DNA from: Tsukamurella sp040611135
GTDB lineage: Bacteria > Actinomycetota > Actinomycetes > Mycobacteriales > Mycobacteriaceae
Direction: 5' to 3'
NCBI RefSeq assembly: GCF_040611135.1
Contig: NZ_JBEXNL010000002.1
Coordinates: 353,654 to 417,653, forward strand
DNA length: 64,000 nucleotides
Of the stretch, positions 36,489 to 44,860 are shown one piece after another; the stretch's first letter is position 1; each line of letters starts with the position of its first letter. The translations under genes and the position numbers were made by a program. The notes beneath the pieces are model-generated. The model ran no database searches. It was not told the DNA's origin and saw only the letters and a list, made by a program, of their open reading frames with translations.

Positions 36489-37493
36489 CTACCGCGTGTA
36501 CGCGCGGGGCAGCGGCTTGCCCTCCGCGGCCAGGACGCCCCGCAGGCGCGTCGGGTAGTCGGTGATGATGCCGTCCACGCCGAGAGCGAGCTGTGTCCGC
36601 ATCGCGGTGGGCTCGTTGACCGTCCAGGGGATCACCTTCAGGCCCGCGGCGTGGGCCGCGGTCACCGTCTTCGCGTCGGACAGGGCGGCGTCGGGCGAGA
36701 GGATGTCGAACCCGGCCGACGTCGCGGCCCGGACCACGTCACCGTCGAACCGCTCGAAGGTGACCGGGCCCAGCCAGGCCGAGCGGGGCTTCCACGTCGT
36801 GGCGTCGTAGAGCGCCACCAGCGGAACCGACGGTGCTTGTGCCCGGACCAGCGGCAGGGAGCGCCAGTCGAAGCTCTGGACCTCGATGCGGTCGAGAACA
36901 CCGGCGCGGCGCGCGGCGCCGAGGATCTGCGTGACGAACGCGGCGGGCTCGGCGGACTTCGACCGGTCCTCGGCCTCGATCTTGGTCTCGATGTTGAACC
37001 GCACCGCATTGCCCCGGTATCGGGCGGCGAGGTCGAAGAGCTGCGGCAGGGTCGCGATCCGGTTGTCGGGCACCACCTTCGCGTCGGGGAAGGTCGCCAG
37101 CTTCGTGTTGCACACCACCGTCTGCACCTGGGCGTAGGTCAGGTCGTGGATCGTCTTGCCGACGTAGGGGAATTGCTTGTCGCCCGGCGTGGCGGGCCGG
37201 GTGTCGACGCACTTGTCGGCCTGCAGCGTGGGGTCGTGCTGAATCAGCGGCACCTCGTCCTTGGTGAGCACGATGTCCAGCTCCAGCGTGGTGACGCCCA
37301 GCTCGATGGACCGTGCGAAGCCGTAGAGGGACTCCTCGGTGTGCTCGCCCCGCCCGCCCCGGTGCGCCTGCAGGTCGAAGGAGGTCGACGGTGCCGCCTG
37401 GACGGGAGCGGCGAGGGCGCCCCCGCCCAGGGCGACGACGGTGGCCGCCGCGAGCGCGCAGAGCCGGGGGAGGAGACGGGAGCCGATGGTCAT
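36489..37493 (-). CDS. Secreted glycerophosphodiester phosphodiesterase
   Basis: The 334-residue protein has a signal peptide (ALAAATVVALGGGALAAPVQA) and a GDPD domain. Motifs are QAHRGGRGEHTEES, LELDIVLTKDEVPLIQHD and a late GVDGIITDYPTRL. The usual HRG...ENT catalytic string has His in place of Asn (EHT), so activity should be checked, but the metal-binding Glu and Asp (ELDIV) are kept. GDPDs release glycerol-3-phosphate from lipid head-group remnants outside the cell. It lies downstream of the amino-acid permease but is separated by a terminator. Confidence 0.88.
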   Translation of the reverse strand: MTIGSRLLPRLCALAAATVVALGGGALAAPVQAAPSTSFDLQAHRGGRGEHTEESLYGFARSIELGVTTLELDIVLTKDEVPLIQHDPTLQADKCVDTRPATPGDKQFPYVGKTIHDLTYAQVQTVVCNTKLATFPDAKVVPDNRIATLPQLFDLAARYRGNAVRFNIETKIEAEDRSKSAEPAAFVTQILGAARRAGVLDRIEVQSFDWRSLPLVRAQAPSVPLVALYDATTWKPRSAWLGPVTFERFDGDVVRAATSAGFDILSPDAALSDAKTVTAAHAAGLKVIPWTVNEPTAMRTQLALGVDGIITDYPTRLRGVLAAEGKPLPRAYTR

Positions 37494-37535
37494 GGCGGCA
37501 CCGTAGCGCTGGCCCGTGAACCGTCGGTGAATGCG

Positions 37536-37565
37536 AGATGCCCGCCGGGGGACCGGCGGGCATCT
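37536..37565 (-). terminator. Terminator of the amino-acid permease gene
   Basis: Arms 37536-37548 and 37553-37565 make a perfect 13-bp stem with a 4-nt loop, 15 bases after the permease stop on the minus strand. It separates the permease from the GDPD gene. Confidence 0.88.
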
Positions 37566-37580
37566 GCGGATGGTGGGTGG

Positions 37581-39137
37581 TTACTTCTTGTCGAGGTCCA
37601 CGTTCGGCGCGTCGTCGAGCGACCATGATGCGGCGAGGTCGCCGCCGGTGTGCGCGCTGACCGCCGGTTTGACCGCGAACCAGCCGGCCACGAGGACGAC
37701 GATGAAGACCGGGATGCCGACGACGACCACGATGAAGTTGGTCTTGTCCCAGAAGGCGTCCGCACCCTTCCAACCCGAGTACGCCATGCCGATCAGGACG
37801 AGCAGCAGGAACGCGAGGCCGACGTAGCTCATGAGCGGGGCGAGCGGCGCGCGGAACGGGCTCTTGGTGACGATGCCCGCGTCGGAGAGCCTGCGGTAGC
37901 GAACGTGGCACAGGAAGATCAGCGACCACACGCCGACCACGGCGATGGCGGACGCCTCCAGCGCGATGTCGAAGGCCTTGCCCGGGACGAGGGCGTTGAG
38001 CACGGCGCCGAAGACGTAGAAGACGGACGTCACGAGGATGCCGTTGGCGGGCACGCCCGACTTGCTCATCTGCATGAACATCTTCGGCGCCTCGCGGCTG
38101 GCCGAGAGGCTGCGCAGCATGCGACCGGTCGTGTACAGGCCGGCGTTGAGCGAGCTCATGGCGGCGACGATAAGCACACCGTTGATCAGAGTGGCCATCC
38201 AGCCGATGCCCATGCGCTCGAAGACGGTGACGAACGGCGACTCGATGTTGCCGTCCTTGTCGGCCACGCCGTACTGGCTGGTGGGCAGGATGCAGACGAG
38301 CAGGAAGATCGAGCCGCAGTAGAACACCGCGATCCGCAGGATGACCGAGTTGACGGCCTTGGGGACCTCGCGCTGCGGGTTCTGCATCTCGCCGGCGGCG
38401 ATGCCGACCATCTCGATGGCGGCGTACGCGAACACGACGCCCGACATCACGACGATCGGGGCGATCCACCCGAAGGTGTCGCTGTGCGGCCAGAATCCAC
38501 CGGGCTGGTCCCACAGCGTGGAGATGCCGGCCTTGTGGTCGGCCACCGCGTCGAGGCCCTTCGACGGATCCGCGGCCTTGCCCTTGATGGTCACCTGGCC
38601 GATCACCAGGACGAGTCCCACGACCAGGAAGATCACGATGGCACCGACCTTGAGCACGGACGCCCAGAACTCGAACTCGCCGAAGGCGCGCGCCGAGAGC
38701 AGATTGATCACCAGGACCACCGCCAGCGCGATGATCACCGACACCCAGTTGGGCAGCTCCCACCACTTCTTGACGTACACGGCCACGGCCGAGAGCTCGG
38801 CGACGCCGGTGAGCGCCCAGAACACCCAGTACAGCCATCCGGCGGCGAACGCGGCGGCCTCGCCGAAGAACTCGCGGGCGTAGGAGACGAAGGCGCCCGA
38901 GCTCTGGCGGTACAGCACCAGTTCGCCCAGGGCGCGCATGAGGAAGAAGGCGATGACGCCGACGAAGGCGTAGCTGAACAGCAGGGCGGGGCCGGTGCTG
39001 TGCAGGCGGCTGGCCGAGCCGAGGAACAGGCCCGTGCCGATGGCGCCACCGATGGCGATCATCTGCACGTGTCGCCTGCCGAGGGTCTGCTTGTAGCCCT
39101 CCTGCTCGGCCGCGAACTTACTGGCGGGTTGAGTCAT
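37581..39137 (-). CDS. APC-family amino-acid permease (AnsP/GabP-like)
   Basis: The 518-residue protein has 12 predicted membrane helices and the amino-acid transporter signature: RRHVQMIAIGGAIGTGLFLGSASRL, RALGELVLYRQSSGAFVSYAREFFGE, and FAYAAIEMVGIAAGEMQNP. These are close to L-asparagine permease and GABA/aromatic amino-acid permeases, but substrate is not decidable. I used ATG at 39137 (MTQPASKF). It diverges from a DUF294 regulator 143 bases away and is near alanine dehydrogenase, suggesting a local amino-acid use block. Confidence 0.9.
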   Translation of the reverse strand: MTQPASKFAAEQEGYKQTLGRRHVQMIAIGGAIGTGLFLGSASRLHSTGPALLFSYAFVGVIAFFLMRALGELVLYRQSSGAFVSYAREFFGEAAAFAAGWLYWVFWALTGVAELSAVAVYVKKWWELPNWVSVIIALAVVLVINLLSARAFGEFEFWASVLKVGAIVIFLVVGLVLVIGQVTIKGKAADPSKGLDAVADHKAGISTLWDQPGGFWPHSDTFGWIAPIVVMSGVVFAYAAIEMVGIAAGEMQNPQREVPKAVNSVILRIAVFYCGSIFLLVCILPTSQYGVADKDGNIESPFVTVFERMGIGWMATLINGVLIVAAMSSLNAGLYTTGRMLRSLSASREAPKMFMQMSKSGVPANGILVTSVFYVFGAVLNALVPGKAFDIALEASAIAVVGVWSLIFLCHVRYRRLSDAGIVTKSPFRAPLAPLMSYVGLAFLLLVLIGMAYSGWKGADAFWDKTNFIVVVVGIPVFIVVLVAGWFAVKPAVSAHTGGDLAASWSLDDAPNVDLDKK

Positions 39138-39280
39138 GGGTGAATCGTTCTCCTCAACGTGCTGGGGCGCGTGTGGGTTGTGCGCTGGATGGGAATGTAG
39201 ACCTCGCAACGCTTCCGTGGACGCGTTACTGAGAGATGACTTGCGGATGTCGATCGGTGCGGGCGTGTAAACATAGGTCC

Positions 39281-41161
39281 ATGACCGACTTCTCGGACCT
39301 GGGGGAGCTGTTCACCTTCCTGTCCGGCCACCCGCCCTTCGACGGCCTGCCCGACGATGTCCGCGCCCGTCTGGCTGCGGAATCGTCGGTTCGGGAGTTC
39401 GGCGAGGGCACCACGATCCTGGACGGTCTCTCCGCCTCGCCCGAGCACGCCTTCGTCGTCCTGGCCGGCCGGGTCGGCGTGTGGAACTTCCCGGCCAAGG
39501 CCGCGACCGAACCCGGTGACGTCGACGAGGTGGTCGGTCCCGGAGGCGTGTTCGGGTACGTGGTGATCCTGGTGGGCGCGAAGGGCGGGCCGCGCGCGGT
39601 GGCGCTGACCGACGTGACGCTGTTGCGCCTCCCGGCGTGGGCGGTGGCCGACATGTTCTCCACGCCCGCGGGCGCCGCGTTCCTCGCGACGGAGCTGGCG
39701 AGACCGGTCATGCCGCTCGCGGCCGACGAGGTCCGCGAGCGCACGGCGGGGCAGATCGTGCGGCGCGCGCCGATCACGTGTCCGCCCACGGTCACGATCC
39801 AGGAGGCCGCCACCACGATGACGGAGGCGCGGTCCGGCTACATCGTGGTCGAGAACGCCGCGCGGGAGCCGCTGGGCATCCTCACCGACCACGACCTGCG
39901 GGCCCGGGTGATCTCGATGGGGCGGCCGGTGACGGACCCCGTCTCGGCCGTGATGACCGCCCCGTTGGCGGCCGTGCCGGAGGCCGCGTTGTCGTCCGAC
40001 GTGCTCATCGAGATGCTCGACCGCAAGATGCACTACATGGCCGTGCTCGACGAGCAGGCCGCCGTCATGGGCGTGGTGCAGGACGTCGACTTCCTCACCG
40101 TGCCCACCACGTCCACCTTCGCGCTCCAGCGCCGGATCGAGCGCGCGGCGGCGTCCGAGCTGCCGGAGATCGGCGCGACGATCCGCTCGATCTTCCCCGT
40201 GCTGTGGGGACAGCAGGCGCCGGTGCGGCACATCTCGGGCGTCGCCGCCGTCGCGATCGAGGGCATGGTGCGCCGCTGCATCGAGCTCGAGCTGCCCGTC
40301 CATCCGGCACTGCAGGAGGGCGATTTCACGTGGCTGTCGCTGGGCAGCGTCTCGCGCCGCGAGGTGGTGCCCAGCTCGGACGTCGACAGCGCGATCATCC
40401 TCAAGGATCTGCCCGGTGCCTCGGCGGAGGAGATCGAGGTCCGACGGTCCGCCGCCCTCGCCCTCGCGGCCGCGGTCCATGCGCGCCTGGAGGAGTGCGG
40501 CATACCGTCGGACACCAACGGAGCGACGGCCGCCAAGCCGCGGTTCTGCCGGACCGAGTCCGAGTGGCTGTACGCGGCGAGCGAGTGGATCGACGCCCCG
40601 CTGTCGAACAACGCCATGATGATGGCGTCGCTGCTGGTCGACGGCCGCCCCGTCTGGGGCGACCTGACGCTGCAGCCGGTGGCCGGTGTGTACCAGCATC
40701 TCTCGGAGCATCCTCGGGCCTTCATCCTGATGCTGCGGGAGGCGCTCACGGCGAAGGCGCGGCTGCGCTCGGTGCGTGACGTGATCTCCCTGCGGGGCGG
40801 CACCTTCGACATCAAGGCGCACGCGTTGGTCCCGGTGGTCAATATCGCCCGGTGGGCGGCGCTGAGCCGGGGGTCGACGAAGCTGCAGACCCGCAACCGG
40901 CTCGCCGCGGGCGCGGATTCGCCCGTCCTGCCGGATGATTCGGCCGAGGTGCTGCGGGAGGCCTTCTCCGTCCTGGAGCGGATCCGGATGGAGCATCAGG
41001 TCGGGCAGATGGCTGCGGACCGCCCGCCGAGCGATGTCGTGTCCATCCGGCGGCTGTCGTCGCTGGACCGCGGCCTCCTCGAGCAGTGCGTGCGCGAGGT
41101 GGCCGCGGTGCAGCGGCGCATGGCCAACCTCGCCCAGTACCTCGACGCGGGCGAGTGGTGA
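39281..41161 (+). CDS. cNMP-binding / CBS / DUF294 nucleotidyltransferase-like protein
   Basis: The 626-residue protein combines, in order, a cyclic-nucleotide-binding domain (about 10-130), two CBS domains (about 165-285; GILTDHDLRARVI, GVVQDVDFL), a DUF294 nucleotidyltransferase domain (about 345-480; LGSVSRREVVPSSDVDSAII, with the GS and DxD residues of polymerase-beta-type transferases) and a DUF294 C-terminal domain. GlnD-like proteins use such transferase domains. The cNMP and CBS domains suggest control by cAMP or adenine nucleotides. It has an unknown target; the DxD motif looks intact. It converges with ald three bases downstream. Confidence 0.88.
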   Translation: MTDFSDLGELFTFLSGHPPFDGLPDDVRARLAAESSVREFGEGTTILDGLSASPEHAFVVLAGRVGVWNFPAKAATEPGDVDEVVGPGGVFGYVVILVGAKGGPRAVALTDVTLLRLPAWAVADMFSTPAGAAFLATELARPVMPLAADEVRERTAGQIVRRAPITCPPTVTIQEAATTMTEARSGYIVVENAAREPLGILTDHDLRARVISMGRPVTDPVSAVMTAPLAAVPEAALSSDVLIEMLDRKMHYMAVLDEQAAVMGVVQDVDFLTVPTTSTFALQRRIERAAASELPEIGATIRSIFPVLWGQQAPVRHISGVAAVAIEGMVRRCIELELPVHPALQEGDFTWLSLGSVSRREVVPSSDVDSAIILKDLPGASAEEIEVRRSAALALAAAVHARLEECGIPSDTNGATAAKPRFCRTESEWLYAASEWIDAPLSNNAMMMASLLVDGRPVWGDLTLQPVAGVYQHLSEHPRAFILMLREALTAKARLRSVRDVISLRGGTFDIKAHALVPVVNIARWAALSRGSTKLQTRNRLAAGADSPVLPDDSAEVLREAFSVLERIRMEHQVGQMAADRPPSDVVSIRRLSSLDRGLLEQCVREVAAVQRRMANLAQYLDAGEW

Positions 41162-41164
41162 CGG

Positions 41165-42280
41165 TCAGGCCAGGACGGACTCCGGCGTCTTCGACGGGAT
41201 GTCGAGGGCGGCACCGACGCTGGCGTTGAGCAGCACGCCGTCGTGCGTGGACAGGCCCGCGGCGAGCGCGGGATCGGCGGCGCAGGCGCCCTGCCAGCCG
41301 AGGTCGGCGATGCGCAGGACGTACGGCAGGGTCGCGCCGGTGAGCGCGAAGGTCGACGTGCGGGGCACGGCGCCGGGCATGTTCGCCACGCAGTAGAAGA
41401 CGGTCTCGCCCACGGCGAAGGTCGGATCGTCGTGCGTGGTGGGGCGCGAGTCGGCGAAGCAGCCGCCCTGGTCGATGGCGATGTCCACCAGCACGGCGCC
41501 GGGGCGCATGCGGTGCACGAGCTCGGTCGAGACGAGCTTCGGCGCGGCGGCGCCGGGGATGAGGACGGCGCCGATCACCAGGTCGGACTCGACGATCGCC
41601 TCCTCCAGCGCGAGGGAGGTCGAGTAGCTGGTGTGCACGCGGCCGCCGAACTGCGCGTTGACGGCCCGCATCTTGCGCACGTCGAGGTCGAAGACGGTGA
41701 CGTCCGCGCCCATGCCCGCGGCGATCTGCGCGGCGTTGATGCCGGACACGCCGCCGCCGATCACCGTGACCTTCGCGGGTGCGGTTCCGGGGACGCCGCC
41801 CATGAGCACGCCGCGGCCGCCCTTGGAACGCATGAGGTGGTAGCTGCCGACCTGCGGGGCGAGGCGGCCCGCGACCTCGGACATCGGGGCGAGGAGGGGG
41901 AGCGAGCCGTCCTCGAGCTGGACCGTCTCGTAGGCGATCGACGTGGTCTTCGACGCGAGCAGGGCGTCGGTGCACGGCCGCGAGGCGGCGAGGTGGAGGT
42001 AGGTGAAGATCGTCTGGTCGGCGCGCATGCGGGAGTATTCGGCCTCGATCGGCTCCTTCACCTTGAGCAGCAGGTCGGCCTCGGCCCACACCGCGTCGGC
42101 CGTGGGGACGATGCGGGCGCCGGCGGCGACGAAGTCGTCGTTGCTGATCGCGGAACCGACACCGGCACCGTCCTCGATGAGGACGTCGTGGCCGCGGCGG
42201 GTGAGCTCGGCGACGCCGCCGGGCGTCATCGCGACGCGGTACTCGTTGTTCTTGATCTCGGTGGGGATTCCGACGCGCAT
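41165..42280 (-). CDS. ald: L-alanine dehydrogenase
   Basis: The 371 residues match alanine dehydrogenase in length and motifs: MRVGIPTEIKNNEYRVAMTPGGV, KVKEPIEAEY (substrate Lys), TYLHLAAS (catalytic His region), VIGGGVSGINAAQIAAGMGADVTVFDLD (NAD-binding), and IAIDQGGCFADSRPTTHDDP. It interconverts alanine with pyruvate and ammonia. It is divergent from aldR, an Lrp-type regulator, as in M. tuberculosis (ald/aldR). Confidence 0.96.
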   Translation of the reverse strand: MRVGIPTEIKNNEYRVAMTPGGVAELTRRGHDVLIEDGAGVGSAISNDDFVAAGARIVPTADAVWAEADLLLKVKEPIEAEYSRMRADQTIFTYLHLAASRPCTDALLASKTTSIAYETVQLEDGSLPLLAPMSEVAGRLAPQVGSYHLMRSKGGRGVLMGGVPGTAPAKVTVIGGGVSGINAAQIAAGMGADVTVFDLDVRKMRAVNAQFGGRVHTSYSTSLALEEAIVESDLVIGAVLIPGAAAPKLVSTELVHRMRPGAVLVDIAIDQGGCFADSRPTTHDDPTFAVGETVFYCVANMPGAVPRTSTFALTGATLPYVLRIADLGWQGACAADPALAAGLSTHDGVLLNASVGAALDIPSKTPESVLA

Positions 42281-42309
42281 CGTGTGCTCCTGTTCGGCGG
42301 TGGCTTGTG

Positions 42310-42322
42310 TCACATAGTGTGA
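42310..42322. promoter_or_regulatory. Inverted repeat TCACA-tag-TGTGA upstream of ald
   Basis: A 13-bp inverted repeat with 5-bp arms lies in the 96-bp divergent region, 30 bases upstream of the ald start. It could be part of the ald promoter control. It is short, and I place little weight on it. Confidence 0.35.
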
Positions 42323-42357
42323 AGAAACGGCGATAATCGATCAAGGCGTCGGAAGAA

Positions 42358-42371
42358 GATTCTGTAGAATC
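42358..42371. promoter_or_regulatory. Probable AldR operator
   Basis: GATTCT-gt-AGAATC is a perfect 14-bp inverted repeat immediately before the aldR start (ATG at 42377). Lrp-family regulators bind such sites. Its position over the aldR start region would allow autoregulation. Confidence 0.6.
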
Positions 42372-42376
42372 CAGAC

Positions 42377-42886
42377 ATGACTGCTGGAGGTTCTGCGAAG
42401 TCGGCGTATCGCCCCGCTCCGACGAACGATCATCGCCCGCTGCTCGACGACGCCGACCGGCGCATCCTCCTGGTGCTTCAGCGCGACGGCCGCGTCTCGA
42501 ACGCCGCGCTCGCGGAGGAGGTGGGGCTCGCGCCGTCGACCGTGCACACCCGCGTGCGGCGCCTGACGGACGCCGGCGTCATCCGCGGGTTCTTCGCCGA
42601 CGTGGATCCCGCAGCGGTCGGCCGGCCCCTGCGCGCGATGATCGCGGTCACCCTGCGGTCCACCGCGCGGCACCGGATCCGCCAGTTCGTCGAGTCGGTG
42701 ATCGACCTGCCGCCCGTGATCGACGCGTACTTCCTGGCCGGTGGTGACGACTACCTGCTGCACATCGCGGCGATCGACACCGAGGACCTGCGGCGCCTCG
42801 TCGAGTACCTCAGCGCCCGCGAGGAGGTCGCGGGTACCAACACCTCGCTCGTGTTCGAGCACGTCCGCGGCTCGGCGCCGCTGTAA
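42377..42886 (+). CDS. aldR: Lrp/AsnC-type regulator AldR
   Basis: The 169-residue protein has an N-terminal Lrp HTH (LDDADRRILLVLQRDGRVSNAALAEEVGLAPSTVHTRVRRL) and a C-terminal RAM ligand-binding domain (FLAGGDDYLLHIAAIDTEDLRRLVE). It is divergent from ald, as in mycobacteria, where AldR controls ald in response to alanine and other amino acids. Operator-like palindromes lie between the two genes. The identification rests on family and synteny. Confidence 0.9.
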   Translation: MTAGGSAKSAYRPAPTNDHRPLLDDADRRILLVLQRDGRVSNAALAEEVGLAPSTVHTRVRRLTDAGVIRGFFADVDPAAVGRPLRAMIAVTLRSTARHRIRQFVESVIDLPPVIDAYFLAGGDDYLLHIAAIDTEDLRRLVEYLSAREEVAGTNTSLVFEHVRGSAPL

Positions 42887-42994
42887 CCGGGGTCCTCCAT
42901 CGCCGGAGCGGTGCAACCCGCTGCAACGATCGACGGGGTGGACCCGTGCGGGCGACTGTGGGGCGGATCACAGATCCCGACCCGGAGGTGTCCC

Positions 42995-44083
42995 ATGCGA
43001 GCAGCGCGCTACTACGACCGCAACGACGTTCGGATCGAGGACGTGCCCGAACCCGAACTCACGCCCGGCACCGTCGCGATCGACGTCGCCTGGTGCGGCA
43101 TCTGCGGCACCGACCTGCACGAGTACGTCGACGGGCCGATCTTCGTGCCGCCGCACGGCCATCCGAACCCGGTGAGCGGGGAGGCCGCGCCGCTGACGAT
43201 CGGGCACGAGATGTCCGGCGTCGTCGCCGCGGTCGGTGCGGGCGTCGACGACCTGGCCGTGGGCGATCACGTCGTGGTCGAGCCGTACATCATCGCCGAC
43301 GGCGTCGACACCGGCCCGGAGAGCCGCGACTACCACCTCTCGCCGAAAATGAACTTCATCGGCCTCGGCGGCCGCGGCGGCGGACTCTCGGAGAAGATCG
43401 TCGTGCAGCGGCGGTGGGTGCACCGGATCTCGAGCGACGTACCCCTCGACCAGGCGGCGCTCATCGAGCCCCTGGCCGTCGGCTATCACGCGCTGCAGCG
43501 CTCCGGCGCCGACGCGGGGGCCTTCGCGCTCATCACCGGCGCGGGTCCCATCGGGCTCCTCACCGCCGCGGTGTGCAAGGCCCGTGGCCTCACGGTCGCG
43601 ATCAGCGAGCCCAGCTCCCTGCGCCGCGAGCGCGCTGCGGAGACCGGGGTGGCGGACCACGTCTTCGATCCGACGCAGGTCGACGTGGTGGAGCAGGTCC
43701 GGGAGCTGACCGGCGGTCGCGGCGCGGACGTGGGATTCGAGTGCACCTCGGTGCAGCCCGCGCTGGACACCCTGTTCGACGCGTTGCGCCCGCAAGCCGT
43801 GTTGGTCGTCGTCTCGATCTGGGGGCACCCGGGCACCGTCGACATGCAGAAGCTGGTGCTCAAGGAGATCGACATGCGCGGCACCATCGCGTACGTCAAC
43901 AACCACGCCGAGACGATCGCCCTGGTCGAGAGCGGCACCGTCGACCTGGCGCCGTTCATCACCGGGAGGATCGGCCTGGACGAGCTGGTCCCGGTCGGCT
44001 ACGACACACTGCTGCACCACAACGAGACCGCGGTGAAGATCCTCGTCTCGCCGTCCGGGGCGGGGCTGCCCACGGGAGTCTGA
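42995..44083 (+). CDS. Zinc-dependent 2,3-butanediol-dehydrogenase-type alcohol dehydrogenase
   Basis: The 362-residue MDR enzyme reads WCGICGTDLHEY, GHEMSGVVAAVGAGV and PLAVGYHALQRSG, with a Rossmann GAGPIGLLTAAVCKARG. The catalytic zinc ligands Cys, His and Glu are visible. The lobe that normally holds four structural-zinc Cys residues is replaced here by a short segment (SRDYHLSPKMNFIGLGGRGGGLSEK), as in the BdhA/butanediol class. ATG at 42995 follows CGGAGGTG. It leads an apparent plus-strand run with pirin and the glycoside hydrolase. Confidence 0.88.
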   Translation: MRAARYYDRNDVRIEDVPEPELTPGTVAIDVAWCGICGTDLHEYVDGPIFVPPHGHPNPVSGEAAPLTIGHEMSGVVAAVGAGVDDLAVGDHVVVEPYIIADGVDTGPESRDYHLSPKMNFIGLGGRGGGLSEKIVVQRRWVHRISSDVPLDQAALIEPLAVGYHALQRSGADAGAFALITGAGPIGLLTAAVCKARGLTVAISEPSSLRRERAAETGVADHVFDPTQVDVVEQVRELTGGRGADVGFECTSVQPALDTLFDALRPQAVLVVVSIWGHPGTVDMQKLVLKEIDMRGTIAYVNNHAETIALVESGTVDLAPFITGRIGLDELVPVGYDTLLHHNETAVKILVSPSGAGLPTGV

Positions 44084-44110
44084 CGGTGCGCCCCCGCCTA
44101 CGCTGAGCCC

Positions 44111-44848
44111 GTGAGCGAGAGCAGGATCATCCGGGCCGCGGATCGGACCCACTGGCAGGGCGAGGGGCTGTACACGCGCCAGTCGATGCCCTTCACCGGG
44201 AACTTCGACCTGGGCGAGAACGCGCACGGCCAGCTGCTGGTGCACAACGACGACCTCATCGACCCCGGGTCGGGCGTCGACCGGCATTTCCACCGCGACG
44301 CCGAGATCGTGACCTGGGTGATCGCGGGCGAGGTGCACCACGACGACTCGTCCGGATCGACCGGCCTGGTGCGCGCGGGCCAGGTGCAGGCCATGAGCGC
44401 CGGGACCGGGGTGAACCACCGGGAGCAGAACCCGCGTGCCACCCGCACGGTCGCGCGGGTGATCCAGATGTGGCTCCCGCCGGACGAGCTCGGCGGCGAG
44501 CCCGAGTACCGCACCGCCGACGTGCCCCTCGAGGGCCGCGGGGCCGTGCTCGTGGCCTCCGGCGTTCCGGGCGACGAACCGGCGGTGGCGATCCGCAACG
44601 ACGCCGCGGCCCTCTACGCCGCCCGCCTCGGCGCGGGCGAAGCCGTCACCCTCCCGGCGGCGCCCTACGGACACCTGTTCGTCGTCACCGGAGCGGTCGG
44701 CGTCGACGGCGATCGGCTGGCCGAGGGGGACGCGCTGCGCACCGTCGGGCACGGGGAACTGCAGGTGCGGGCTGAGGAGGACGCCACGGAGATCCTCTAC
44801 TGGGAGATGCGGGCGCAGGCGGTCTCCGCGCTCCGGCGGCCCGTGTAG
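44111..44848 (+). CDS. Pirin family protein
   Basis: A bicupin of 245 residues. The N-terminal metal site is RHFHRDAEIVTWVIAGEVHHDD, and INHREQ-type NHREQNP lies later, matching the pirin metal ligands (three His and a Glu). Pirins are iron-dependent proteins; some have quercetinase activity or act as redox sensors, but the role here is unknown. GTG at 44111 begins 27 bases after the dehydrogenase, and a glycoside hydrolase follows 12 bases after its stop. Co-transcription is likely. Confidence 0.9.
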   Translation: MSESRIIRAADRTHWQGEGLYTRQSMPFTGNFDLGENAHGQLLVHNDDLIDPGSGVDRHFHRDAEIVTWVIAGEVHHDDSSGSTGLVRAGQVQAMSAGTGVNHREQNPRATRTVARVIQMWLPPDELGGEPEYRTADVPLEGRGAVLVASGVPGDEPAVAIRNDAAALYAARLGAGEAVTLPAAPYGHLFVVTGAVGVDGDRLAEGDALRTVGHGELQVRAEEDATEILYWEMRAQAVSALRRPV

Positions 44849-44860
44849 GAAGATTCTCGG

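Noticed and set aside
42995..44083. Loss of the structural zinc as degradation of the dehydrogenase
   Set aside because: The same short lobe occurs in butanediol-dehydrogenase-type enzymes, so it is a class feature.
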